Assembly: GCA_936941205.1 (NCBI GenBank)
Contig: CAKZJF010000072.1
Location: forward strand, 1 to 53,006
Source: an uncultured Candidatus Altimarinota bacterium
Lineage (GTDB): Bacteria; Patescibacteriota; Gracilibacteria; BD1-5; UBA2023
DNA: 53,006 bases
Direction of reading: 5' to 3'
How positions within the stretch are numbered: position 1 is the stretch's first letter; each line of letters opens with the position of its first letter. Shown here in pieces: positions 19,128 through 28,608 of the stretch. The translations under genes were made by a program, and so were the position numbers. Under the pieces are notes generated by a model, which searched no databases, was not told where the DNA came from, and worked only from the letters and a program-made list of their open reading frames with translations.

Positions 19128-20102
19128 ATGCATATCATTCATAATACTATCGGTGTGCCAAAGGTACGTCATGATAATATATCTGCAAGTGAAGCACGGT
19201 TCATTATTGAACCACTTCCAAGTGGATATGGAGTGACTCTTGGTAACTCACTCCGTCGCGTTATGCTTTCTTCTATTCCTGGAACTCGTGTTACTGGAAT
19301 AAAGGTTCACGGTGCGGCACATGAATATACAACTCTTCCATGAGTTCGAGACTCTGTTCTTGATATCATGTTAAATCTCAAATGACTTATTGTAGAAAAA
19401 AGCGACGTTGGTGTTGAATGGATTCATTTAAAAAAGAAAAAAGCCGGACTCGTTACAGCTTCTGATATTACAGCTTCTGGAGTAAAAATTATTAATCCAG
19501 AACTTTATATCACGAGTATCGATGAATGATTTTCTTTTGAAATGGATATACGTATTGAACGTAATGTTGGCTACGTGAGTATTGAAGATCTTAAGAAGAT
19601 TGAAGAAGATCCACAAGTTCTTTTGATTGATGCAAATTTTTCCCCAGTTCAAAACGTAAAATATGAAGTAACGAGTACTCGTTACTGAGAGATAACAAAC
19701 CTTGATTCACTTGAGATTACTATCCGAACAAATGGTGTAATGTCTCCTTCAGATGTTCTTCATTTTGCTGGAAAAATGCTTGAATCATATTTTGCACTCT
19801 TCAATGATGAAGCTCTTCAAGTTGGTGGTGAATTCATTGCTGATATTAAACAAGTTATTGAGAAAGAAAAACAAGAAGTAAAGAGTGAACTTGAAAAGGA
19901 AACGTATACACCAATCGAAATTATGTGACTTTCTCCACGCACTTTGAATGCTTTAGTAAATTGAGATATCTTCTCTATTGAACAACTTACAAAATGTACG
20001 GAAGCAAAATTATCTTCCATTAAGGGATTTTGAAAGAAAGCTATGACAGAAGTACGAGATGCACTTAAGGGGCGAGCCCTCAAGCTTCTCGGTGATGACT
20101 AA
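19128..20102 (+). CDS. rpoA: RNA polymerase alpha subunit
   Basis: 324 residues. The N-terminal domain has [20 protein letters not shown] and [19 protein letters not shown], the dimer interface. The C-terminal domain follows a charged Glu/Lys linker (around residue 245) and reads [20 protein letters not shown], with the two helix-hairpin-helix motifs that contact UP elements and activators. Several UGA glycines. Standard position between rpsD and rplQ. Confidence 0.98.
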
Positions 20103-20208
20103 TTATACCACCTCAAGCTCCAGATTATAATACTTTTTCCCAACATGGCGGTGATAAAAGTAGGTTAGTCGGAAAAAATCATTTTACACAGTTTTTAAAT
20201 TTTATCGT
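20103..20208 (+). promoter_or_regulatory. Intergenic leader before rplQ
   Basis: 106 nt, the longest gap in this operon. It contains TATAAT (about 20129-20134) without a clear -35, and TTTTTCC...GGAAAAA arms that could pair. It may hold an internal promoter or a ribosomal-protein binding site. Nothing firmer can be said. Confidence 0.25.
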
Positions 20209-20568
20209 ATGCGACATCGAGTTAAGAAACATCTGCATTTCAAGAAGAAAGATTGTGCTCATAGAGATGCAGTTATCCGTAATCTCCTTACAAGCTTTTT
20301 CACACATCGCGCTCTTGTTACTACCGAGAAGCGAGCTGTGGCTCTCACTGGATTTATTGATTCCGTTATTAATCTTGTTAATTCTTCTAAGGAGGAGTTT
20401 AATAAGATTCGTACCCTTAATGAGTCAATGTATACAAAAGAAGCTGGAATTGCTGCTATGCAGATTGCAGGTGAATATAAAGAGCAGAAGAGCGGATTTA
20501 CTCGAATTACTCCGATTAAATACCGTGATGGCGATGCTGCTAAGCTCGTTAAAATTGAACTTATTTAA
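20209..20568 (+). CDS. rplQ: 50S ribosomal protein bL17
   Basis: 119 residues. Starts MRHRVKKHLHFKKKDCAHRD, then RNLLTSFFTHRALVTTEKRA, and ends in RYRDGDAAKLVKIELI-type sequence as in bL17 (here KYRDGDAAK). It lies near the exit tunnel. No UGA codons. Confidence 0.97.
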   Translation: MRHRVKKHLHFKKKDCAHRDAVIRNLLTSFFTHRALVTTEKRAVALTGFIDSVINLVNSSKEEFNKIRTLNESMYTKEAGIAAMQIAGEYKEQKSGFTRITPIKYRDGDAAKLVKIELI

Positions 20569-20589
20569 TTGCTATTTATAGAATCATTT

Positions 20590-21021
20590 ATGAAAACGAT
20601 TGTTGCGAAACAACTCCGCGGAAATGAGCGTGCATGGTACGTCGTTGATGCGAATGGTATGAATCTTGGACGCCTTGCAACTCAAATTGCTCGTATTCTC
20701 TCTGGACGAAATCGTGTTGATTTTACTCCACATCTTGATAATGGTGCTTACATTGTTATTCTTAATGCTGGAAAGGTATCAGTTACTGGTACAAAAGAAG
20801 CAGTAAAAATGTATCGTTCCCATTCTCAATATATGGGTGGACTCAAAGAAACTACTCTTGCAAAAATGCGTGAAAAGAATCCAGTTCACATCTTAAAGCA
20901 TGCCATTAGCGGTATGCTTCCAAAGAATCGTCTCCATGATGGAATGTTAGATCGTCTGAAGCTTGAGCTCGGTGATACTCATCCATATGCTGCACAAAAG
21001 CCTGAAACTCTTAGTTTGTAA
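20590..21021 (+). CDS. rplM: 50S ribosomal protein uL13
   Basis: 143 residues. AWYVVDANGMNLGRLATQIA, then the VDFTPHLDNGAYIVILNAGK segment and MLPKNRLHDGMLDRLKL near the end are typical. ATG 20590 (MKTIVAKQLRG) is preferred over an in-frame ATG at 20569. No UGA codons. The rplM-rpsI pair is here joined to the alpha operon, as in several bacterial lineages. Confidence 0.97.
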   Translation: MKTIVAKQLRGNERAWYVVDANGMNLGRLATQIARILSGRNRVDFTPHLDNGAYIVILNAGKVSVTGTKEAVKMYRSHSQYMGGLKETTLAKMREKNPVHILKHAISGMLPKNRLHDGMLDRLKLELGDTHPYAAQKPETLSL

Positions 21022-21038
21022 TCTGTCTTCATTAGTAT

Positions 21039-21434
21039 ATGACTGCTAACAAGTACATTTATGCTGTCGGACGTCGAAAGACTGCCGTAGCCCAGATTCG
21101 TCTCCACACTGGAAAAGGAGATTCAAAGATCAATGGTCTTGCTTTTGATAATTATATCAAGCGTTCCGATCTTTTCCATGTTATTCTTGCACCTCTTAAG
21201 GTTGCTGGAGTATTTGATACATATCATTTTGAAGTAACCGTTGAAGGTTCTTGAGAAAGCGCTCAAGCTTGAGCTATTCGTCATGCACTTTCTCGTGCAT
21301 TGGTTGAATCTGATGTTAACCTTAAGAAAGTGTTGAAAGGAGCAGGATTCCTCTCTCGTGATGCACGTCAGGTTGAACGTAAAAAGCCAGGTCTTCATAA
21401 GGCTCGTAAGGGTCCATCTTGGTCAAAACGTTAA
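21039..21434 (+). CDS. rpsI: 30S ribosomal protein uS9
   Basis: 131 residues. Begins with [20 protein letters not shown] and ends [18 protein letters not shown], the C-terminal tail that reaches the P-site tRNA. Two UGA glycines (EGSGESAQAGAIRHAL). Follows rplM by 17 nt. Confidence 0.97.
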
Positions 21435-21469
21435 TTTTATTCCGATATTTTCTCTTTTATTTTCTCGTT

Positions 21470-21892
21470 ATGCCTACAATTAATCAGCTCGTTCGTAAGA
21501 AGCGTAAGGATGTTTCTCGCAAGAGTAAAACTCCAGCACTTCAAGTGAACCGAAATTCTCTTAAAAAGGAGAATACTCCTCTCGCTTGCCCACAACGTCG
21601 TGGAGTATGTGTTAAGGTGTATACTTCTACTCCAAAGAAACCAAACTCTGCTCTCCGTAAGGTTGCAAAGGTTCGTCTTACGAATGGTTATGAAGTAATC
21701 TCTTATATTGGAGGTGAATGACACAATCTTCAGGAACACTCTGTTGTTATGCTTCGTGGAGGTCGTGTGAAAGATCTTCCAGGTGTACGATATCATATCG
21801 TTCGTTGAGTTCTTGATTGTCAAGGTGTTGACAAACGAGGACAAGGACGTTCTCAATATGGTACAAAACGACCGAAGGCTGCGAAGAAATAA
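21470..21892 (+). CDS. rpsL: 30S ribosomal protein uS12
   Basis: 140 residues, slightly longer than usual because of an N-terminal insertion after [19 protein letters not shown]. Decoding-site loops are intact: [20 protein letters not shown] and [20 protein letters not shown]. The residues whose changes give streptomycin resistance (PKKPNS lysine and the GHNLQEHS region) look wild-type. Two UGA glycines. Confidence 0.97.
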
Positions 21893-21926
21893 TCCACTTT
21901 TTTGATTCCCCTAAAATATTATTCTT

Positions 21927-22382
21927 ATGAGTACGAAAGGAAGCGTATCATTTGTAACTCGAAACGATCGACTTAATAAATTCGTGAATTATGTCATGAA
22001 GGATGGTAAGAAGACTCTCGCTTACAAGATACTTAATAAAGCATTCGATATTCTCCGTGAAAAGGGTTATACTAATCCGGAAGAAGTATTCGATAAGGCA
22101 CTTGATAATACAATGCCAAAAATTGAATGTCGTCCAAAACGTGTTGGTGGAGCTATCTACCAGGTACCAATGGAGGTAAAGCCAGGTCGTTCTCTTGCTC
22201 TTGCATGTCGTTGGCTTCTTGCCGCAGCACGCTCTAAGAGTGGAAATGATTTTGCTTATTTTCTTGCACAAGAAATTATTGATGCTGCCGGTGAAACTGG
22301 AGTTGCTATCAAGAAAAAACTTGATGTCTATAAAATGGCTGAAGCGAACAAAGCATTTGCTCGTTTTGCTAATATGAAATAA
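21927..22382 (+). CDS. rpsG: 30S ribosomal protein uS7
   Basis: 151 residues. FVNYVMKDGKKTLAYKIL, NTMPKIECRPKRVGGAIYQV and ALACRWLLAAARSKSG match uS7, the head-organising 16S binder. No UGA codon. fusA and tuf, which usually follow, are absent here. Confidence 0.97.
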   Translation: MSTKGSVSFVTRNDRLNKFVNYVMKDGKKTLAYKILNKAFDILREKGYTNPEEVFDKALDNTMPKIECRPKRVGGAIYQVPMEVKPGRSLALACRWLLAAARSKSGNDFAYFLAQEIIDAAGETGVAIKKKLDVYKMAEANKAFARFANMK

Positions 22383-22416
22383 TTACTGACTTTATCTCTA
22401 TTAATTTTAATCCAAT

Positions 22417-22689
22417 ATGGCTCATAAAAAGGCGATGGGTTCGACCGTCAACGGTCGAGATAGTGTAGCGAAGCGACTTGGAGTCAAAGTATATGGACAA
22501 CAGTCAGTAATCGCTGGAAATATCATTGTTCGTCAGAAGTGAAATAAATTCTGGCCGGGTGAAGGTGTTCAACAGGGTACTGATTTTACACTTTTCGCAG
22601 TACGTGATGGTGTAGTTTCTTTTACTGAGAAGCGTCGAGTTCGTTTTGACGGACGTGTTTATCGTGATATCTATGTTCACGTAAGCTAG
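22417..22689 (+). CDS. rpmA: 50S ribosomal protein bL27
   Basis: 90 residues. [20 protein letters not shown] and then [20 protein letters not shown] match bL27, whose N-terminus reaches the peptidyl-transferase centre. The usual KKAGGST is KKAMGST, a Met for Gly change close to the active site. No rplU neighbour. Last gene before a strong terminator. Confidence 0.97.
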
Positions 22690-22712
22690 TTTATTATACA
22701 ATTCCATTCTAG

Positions 22713-22744
22713 AAATCTCTTCAGTGTATGAAGAGATTTTTTTT
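22713..22744 (+). terminator. Terminator of the ribosomal operon
   Basis: AAATCTCTTC...GAAGAGATTT stem with 7-base loop and a long T run. Confidence 0.9.
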
Positions 22745-22820
22745 GTCTACCGTTTTTTTTGTTTATATGGTATCTATTCTTATTTTAAATACTATATAAT
22801 GTGTCTTATTATGAGATTGT

Positions 22821-22854
22821 ATATCAATATATAGTATATACTATATATTGATAT
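22821..22854. promoter_or_regulatory. 34-bp palindrome, NrdR-box-like pair
   Basis: Perfect inverted repeat centred on GTATATAC; each half contains CAATATATAGTA or its complement. This fits two abutting NrdR-type sites. It could also extrude as a cruciform. No T run follows, so it is not a terminator. Confidence 0.55.
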
Positions 22855-22983
22855 TATCACTTGGCAGTATGATTTTTTTATGTCAATGTATTCAGTTCTC
22901 CTATTTCCTATGCTATTTTGGCAACCTGGTGGAATCTTTGGTGATTACTTTTTCTAAAATTCTTTTGGTATTATTGTATATTT

Positions 22984-22995
22984 ACAATATATTGT
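22984..22995. promoter_or_regulatory. ACAATATATTGT palindrome, possible NrdR box
   Basis: Perfect 12-bp palindrome 60 bp before the nrdD start, close to the published NrdR box pattern ACAC-AT-rich-GTGT as I recall it. Confidence 0.4.
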
Positions 22996-23055
22996 GCTTC
23001 GTTAACAACAAGTACAACTATATATAGATATATTTATAATATTTATTCTCATAAT

Positions 23056-25260
23056 ATGGCAATATATAAGATACGAAAACGAAATGGTATCATTGATACC
23101 TTTGATCGGGTGAAAATTGAAACCGCGATTGCGAAAGCTATTGAGGCAGTTGGAGGGCAGGATTACTCACTTATAGAAGGTATTACAAATCAGGTTATTT
23201 CTCTTATATCTGTTCGTCAATGAGATGCTATCCCTGATCTTGAAATTATACAAGATACAGTAGAAGAGGTATTGATTAAAGATGGTCATGATACAGTCGC
23301 AAAAGCATATATCCTATATCGTGCTAAACGAGCTGAAATTCGTTCTGATGAAGCAGTGATGATTGAGGTGGGGAAAACCATGGAAGAATATCTTGAAAAG
23401 AGTGATTGGCGTGTAAATGCAAATGCAAATTCTGGTTATTCCCTCGGATGACTTATTCTTAATACTTCATGAAAAATCACGGCTAATTACTGGCTTTCTC
23501 ATATTTATCCAAAAGATGTTTGAAATGCTCATAGAAATGGAGATTACCATATTCATGACCTTGATATGTTTTGTTGATATTGTGCTGGATGGAGTTTGCG
23601 CCAACTGCTTGAGGAGTGATTTAATGGTATGCCGAATCGTATAGAATCTGCACCACCGAAGAACCTACAGGCAGCTGTTAATCAAATGATAAATTTTCTT
23701 TGAACTCTTCAAAATGAATGGGCTGGAGCACAAGCCTTTTCGTCATTTGATACCTATCTTTCTCCCTTCGTTCATAAGCATATGGAAGAAGTTCGGTCTG
23801 ATATAAAAATGTATAATATGCAGTTTGATACTATCGAACTGCAGGAGAAATTTATTGAAGAAAAGACCTATCACTATGTCCTTCAACAGATGCAAAATTT
23901 TGTTTTTTGACTGAATGTACCTTCCAGATGGGGAACACAAACACCATTTACAAATATTACACTTGATTGGTCATGTCCAGAAGATTTGATAGATAAAGCA
24001 CTTCATCTTGGTGGATATGAAAAAGGTTTGTATATGAAAACGTACGGGGAATTGGATCACGAACGTGAGATTATTAACCGTGCACTCTTGCAGGTATACT
24101 GAGAGGGAGATTATCGAGGTCGAGCATTTACATTTCCAATTCCAACCTATAATATTACAGAAGATTTTCCATGGGAAAGTGATGCAGTAAATAGTATTTT
24201 TGAAATGACCGCAAAGTATGGTCTCCCATACTTTCAAAACTTCATAGGTTCACAGTATAAGCGTGTTCATGATGAAGATGGTATCATACAGCGTGTTCCC
24301 AATAATGATGCATATAAACCATGAGCAGTGCGCTCTATGTGCTGTCGTCTTCAGCTTGATTTGCGTGAGCTTATTAAACGATGAAATGGTCTGTTTGGTT
24401 CTGCTGAAATGACAGGTTCAATTGGGGTAGTTACAATTAATGTTGCACGTATCTGATATTTAAATAAGGGCGACAAGGAATGATTTAAGAAGCGCATTCA
24501 TGAACTCATGGATCTTGCTAAAACTTCACTTGAGATTAAACGTAAAGTTCTTTCTGATTGGTTATGAAAAGGATTATATCCTTACACTTATCGATACCTT
24601 CGATCTTTCCGAAATCATTTTTCAACTATTGGATTAAATGGTATGAATGAAGCAATTCTGAATTTTACGAATGGTGCTGAAGATATCACGACTGATCAAG
24701 GAAAGGCTTTTGCTATTGAAATTCTTGATTTTATGCGAGAAATTTTGAAAGAATATCAAGAATCTACTGGAAATATGTACAATCTTGAGGCAACACCAGC
24801 AGAATGAACTACCTATCGATTTGCTCGTGAAGATAAACGACAACATGCTGATATTGTCCAGGCGGGCACTCCTGAAAACCCGTATTATACCAATTCAACT
24901 CAGGTTCCTGTGAATTTTACTGATGATGCATTTGAAGCATTGGAATATCAGAATGAGCTTCAGTGTAAATATACATGATGAACCGTACTTCATCTATATA
25001 TGGGGGAACGTATAACTGATGCAATTGCTTGTAAGAATTTTGTTCGAAAAGTAATTGAGAATTATCAGCTTCCGTATATCACGGTAACTCCGACTTTTTC
25101 GATTTGTCCAAAACATGGATATATTACCGGTGAGCATGATTATTGTCCGAAGTGTGATGCAGAAATTGGATATTCTGGCCAGAAATTTGATATGAACGCA
25201 CGTATTCCTTATACGGCAGATGATCAAAAACGAAGTGATCTTGAAACTATTTTACTTTAA
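23056..25260 (+). CDS. nrdD: Anaerobic (class III) ribonucleotide reductase catalytic part, lacking the glycyl-radical domain
   Basis: 734 residues, about 17 UGA glycines. Reduces ribonucleotides to deoxyribonucleotides without oxygen. An ATP-cone allosteric domain fills residues 1-92 (IRKRNGIIDTFDRVKIE). The barrel has NGDYHIHDLDMF, PSRWGTQTPFTNIT and SMCCRLQLDLREL, with candidate active-site Cys residues. Near the C-terminus FSICPKHGYITGEH and YCPKC form the zinc site. In Thermotoga-type NrdD the CEVYSRVVGYLRPV-type glycyl-radical segment should follow, but here the protein stops with SDLETILL-TAA. That segment is the next ORF, 19 nt downstream in another frame. Confidence 0.95.
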
Positions 25261-25279
25261 TTTTTATAATATTTTTTCT

Positions 25280-25450
25280 ATGGACTATTTTTATAATGCA
25301 AATGGGGATAAAGTGGAACGAACACGTTGTGAGATTTATACACGAGTAATGGGGTATTATAGACCAGTAACTCAATTTAATAATTGAAAAAAATCTGAAT
25401 TTTATACAAGAAAGTATTTTACAGAAGGAAAAAGTGTTTGTAATTATTAA
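25280..25450 (+). CDS. Stand-alone glycyl-radical domain of ribonucleotide reductase
   Basis: 56 residues, missed by length-limited ORF callers. The core CEIYTRVMGYYRPVTQFNNG followed by KKSEFYTRKYF matches the C-terminal glycyl-radical loop of class III NrdD (R-V-x-G-Y, then N-x-GK-x-x-E). The radical glycine would be the GGG-coded Gly of RVMGYY. It has its own ATG, no Shine-Dalgarno, and a frame different from nrdD, so it must act in trans, much as the YfiD spare part does for pyruvate formate-lyase. It is followed at 12 nt by the iron-repair gene and then by the activase gene. Confidence 0.85.
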
Positions 25451-25462
25451 TTCTGTCTTTTT

Positions 25463-25981
25463 ATGATACAGAATATCCAAAGTACAAAAGATATGATTTC
25501 ATTTATTATCGAAACGTATCATATTCCCTTAAAAGAAATACTTCCAGAAATATCTACCATGCTTACGAGAATGATCGAGGTACATGGTAAAGAACATCCA
25601 GAATTAGAGTTATTAAAGAAGTGTTTCATAGCTTTTCGTACTGATATGGAAAAACATCTGAGAAAAGAAGAGGATATTCTTTTTCCAATGATTCTACAGC
25701 TTGAAAATGCATATACGAAGAATGCTGAGAGACCAAAATTTCACTGTGGGAGTATTGAAAATCCAATTCATCAAATGGAATATGAACATGAGCAATTTGA
25801 TGACTTATTTAAACAAATGAAACATATTACTCATAATTTTATTCTTCCAGATGATGCATGTAAATTATTTATAAAATGTTACGGAACATTTTTAAAAATG
25901 ATAGAAGATACTGAGATTCATGCAACGTATGAAAATACTATTTTATTTGCACGGGTTAAAGAGCTTACTCATTTGTTGTAA
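25463..25981 (+). CDS. Hemerythrin-like iron-sulfur repair protein (RIC/YtfE/ScdA type)
   Basis: 172 residues of helical bundle with di-iron ligands: ETYHIPLKE, IEVHGKEHPE, KHLRKEEDILFPM, IHQMEYEHEQFDDL and EIHATYENTILF. These match the hemerythrin domain of RIC proteins, which donate iron to clusters damaged by oxygen or nitric oxide. The N-terminal ScdA_N domain is absent. Lying between the two halves of the reductase and its Fe-S activase, it plausibly maintains the activase cluster. Confidence 0.88.
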   Translation: MIQNIQSTKDMISFIIETYHIPLKEILPEISTMLTRMIEVHGKEHPELELLKKCFIAFRTDMEKHLRKEEDILFPMILQLENAYTKNAERPKFHCGSIENPIHQMEYEHEQFDDLFKQMKHITHNFILPDDACKLFIKCYGTFLKMIEDTEIHATYENTILFARVKELTHLL

Positions 25982-25983
25982 TT

Positions 25984-26685
25984 ATGTATATTTCCTGACT
26001 CCAAAAACTTTCTCTTATTGATTATCCTGGAAATATTGCCTGTATTGTTTTTACTCCAGGATGTAATTTAAGGTGTGGTTATTGTCACAATCCTGATTTT
26101 GTTCTTCCAGAACGTATCCAAAAACTTAAAAATTCCTGGATGAATGAAGAGTTGTTTTTTGATTTTCTCAAAAAACGACAATGACTCATCGATGGAGTTT
26201 CAATTTGTTGAGGTGAACCAACATTGCAGGGGGATATTATTCCTTTTTGTGAAAGAGTTCATTCGATGGGTTTTTCTATAAAACTTGATACCAATGGAAC
26301 AAATCCGCATGTATTACAAGATCTTCTAAAGCGAAAAATTATTGACTATGTGGCCATGGATATCAAAGATATTTGGGGATGATATGAGAATCTTACAGGT
26401 ATTTGTATGGATATTGAGAAATATAAAGAGAGTGCTCATATTATTATTGCACATGCTCCGCAATATGAATTTCGAACAACAGTCATCGCATGAGTACATA
26501 CTCCTGAATCTATCTGAATTATTGCATCATATATCCAGGGTGCATCCAATTATTTTTTGCAGAATTATCGACCAAAAGATACACTCAATCCAAACTTTAT
26601 TGGATCGAGTGTATCAGATGAGATACTTATAAAAATGCAATCACAGGCATTATATTTTGTGAAAAAATGTGAGATCCGGAACTAA
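25984..26685 (+). CDS. nrdG: Anaerobic ribonucleotide reductase activating protein (radical SAM)
   Basis: 233 residues. The radical SAM motif is CNLRCGYCHN near residue 27, binding the 4Fe-4S cluster that cleaves SAM to make the glycyl radical. The start GLQKLSLIDYPGNIACIVF and VSICGGEPTLQGD are typical of the NrdG/PflA group; its length fits the longer NrdG2 type. It begins 2 nt after the repair gene. Its TAA directly abuts the TAA of the convergent gene (TAATTA). Confidence 0.95.
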
Positions 26686-27408
26686 TTATTTTTGTTGTAT
26701 TTTACAAAATGCTCTCTCATTATCAGTATAACGTTCTTTCCATTCTTCAGGATTTCAGTAATCAGCAAAATCTTTATACCATGGATGGGTATGTCGAGGA
26801 TGACTCGATGCTTTGAGTGGACACCAGTATCGTTCGGTTCTTGCTCAGATTTCAACTGCATATGAAAATACACCATTCATATAACTACAATAGAGACAAT
26901 TAATTTTTTGAAACCAGTTGAGATAATCAAGAAATCGCCTTTCATATATAAAATAGTCACTTCTTTTTACATAGGGAATTCTATAGAGGGTAAAAGCAGT
27001 GTATTGGTAGAAGGTAAGAAATATATCAAGTATAAGACCAGGTATAACCATCATATAAATGAATGGTATTGAAAGGAGATGACGTATTGGTGCATTAAAT
27101 ATCATTCGAATGAATGATTCTTTGAATGATTTATTTCGTTTTCTCATCTCTTCTAGAAATATTACTCTCTTTTTTTGTACAGAGAATCCATATTTTTCTG
27201 AAAGTGCTGCATATTCCTTTCGAAGATCTTCTTTCATAGATTCAAATCTTTCGAGCAACTCTGTAATTTTATCGTGCATACTGTTTGTATAATTATTATG
27301 TCGATAGTATAGGAAGACTTGTTTGTCTTTCAATATTTCTTTTGACTTCTTTTTCTTGCTGTCCATAATCAATATATATTCTTTTCCTTCTATTGTATAT
27401 GAATTCAT
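26686..27408 (-). CDS. Membrane protein of unknown function with CLYCSY motif
   Basis: 240 residues from the ATG at 27408; in-frame ATGs exist at 27447, 27414 and 27366. The N-terminal half is a charged, likely coiled-coil region (KITELLERFESMKEDLRKEY). A membrane hairpin follows (LLSIPFIYMMVIPGLILDIF). The C-terminal cytosolic part has INCLYCSYMNG and ARTERYWCPLK, three cysteines in a conserved-looking pattern I have seen in hypothetical proteins of other bacteria. Its start overlaps that of the divergent nitronate monooxygenase gene. Confidence 0.75.
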
Positions 27409-28580
27409 CTTCATCACTTCCAGAACTAACCATAGGGAATAAATCAACTTTTCCTATCATACAATGATGAATGGGGGTTTGAATTTCAAATTGGAGACTA
27501 GCATGAACAGTTGCAAAAGAATGAGCAGTATGAACCCTTTCATCGGTAGGACATTCAGTAACTCCAGCATATAAACCACTTTTTAATGCATTGATTAAAG
27601 AAAAAAAAGCGTATTTTGGATGAAAGATTCCAGAACATGAGTTTGAGCGTATTTTTTATGATGCAAATATTGCTGCAATTTATGAGGAGGTGAAAAAAGC
27701 AAAAGAAGTAGCACAAGGGAATTGAGCTCTTTGGATCAATGTTATGGTGGCTGTAAATGATTATACACGACAAGTATTGGCTGCATGTGATGCTTGAGTA
27801 GACGGTATTGTTTCAGGTGCAGGATTACCACTCAATCTTCCTGAAATTACAAAAGAATATCCAAATGTTTCACTTATTCCTATTTTATCAAATCTGAAAG
27901 GAGTTCGTATTTTATTAAAGAAATGGGAACGACTTGGGCGTATTCCAAATGCAATTATTCTTGAGGATCCATCGCGAGCTGGTGGACACTTATGATCAGC
28001 CAGTGTAAATAATGTAGATAATTCTGACACTACTCTTGAGGTTGCTGTTCCGGAAGTAATAGAATTTTTAAATAAAGAATGACTCCATGTTCCTGTTATT
28101 GCTGCTGGATGAATTGTTTCTCGTGATGATATGAACCGGGTTTTGAATCTTGGTGCATCCTGAGTCCAGATGGGAACACGTTTTCTTGCAACCCATGAAA
28201 GCTGAGCGAGTGATGATTTTAAGAATGCTATTTTACATGCAAACGAAAAAGATATAACTATTTATACGTCAAATGCTCTTTTACCAGCACGGGCAATTGC
28301 TACAAGCGGGATTTTTCATATGATTGAGTGACGAGTAGCTGAAACAAGAAAGTGTATTGAAAATTGTTTGATTCATTGTTGATATCGGGACTGAATAGGT
28401 GAACTCAAGGGGAGTGGTGATACACCAGCTCAAATGTGTATTCTTCATGCACTTGCTCGTGGTACAGAATGAAATCGTCCTCATGCTAAGAGTGAAGCAC
28501 TGTACTTTACAGGGGTTTCTGCTCTAAAAATCAGTACTCTGAAAAGCGTGAAAGAGATTATAGAAGAACTTACTTATTAG
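27399..28580 (+). CDS. Nitronate monooxygenase family protein (FMN-dependent)
   Basis: 393 residues. TIM-barrel flavoprotein: PIIQGGMGVGISNWRLAGTV at the N-terminus, VDGIVSGAGLP, EDPSRAGGHLG (the active-site His region), VIAAGGIVSRDD and GVQMGTRFLAT bind the FMN phosphate. The family oxidises nitronates, but some members are enoyl-ACP reductases (FabK), which share these motifs; no fatty-acid genes are nearby. Many UGA glycines. Start overlaps the divergent gene. Confidence 0.9.
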
Positions 28581-28583
28581 ATA

Positions 28584-28607
28584 AAATAACTACGTATGTA
28601 GTTATTT
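28584..28607. terminator. Hairpin between convergent genes
   Basis: AAATAACTAC...GTAGTTATTT, symmetric, between the stops at 28580 and 28609. It probably ends both transcripts. Confidence 0.6.
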
Positions 28608-28608
28608 A

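Larger units (their letters stand above)
22745..23055 (+). promoter_or_regulatory. Long regulatory region upstream of nrdD
   Basis: No gene is visible. It holds TATAAT (22795-22800), a 34-bp perfect palindrome (22821-22854) and a 12-bp palindrome (22984-22995). The C/AATATAT-type repeats resemble NrdR boxes, the operators of ribonucleotide reductase genes. Positions 22861-22980 hold some GC-richer sequence with no structure that I recognise. Confidence 0.5.

Noticed and set aside
22821-22854. Large palindrome as the ribosomal operon terminator
   Set aside because: A proper terminator with a T run lies at 22713-22744, and no T run follows the palindrome.
22861-22980. Riboswitch or small RNA in the nrdD leader
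   Set aside because: GC-richer stretch noted, but I could not fold it into a known cobalamin, SRP or other conserved element.
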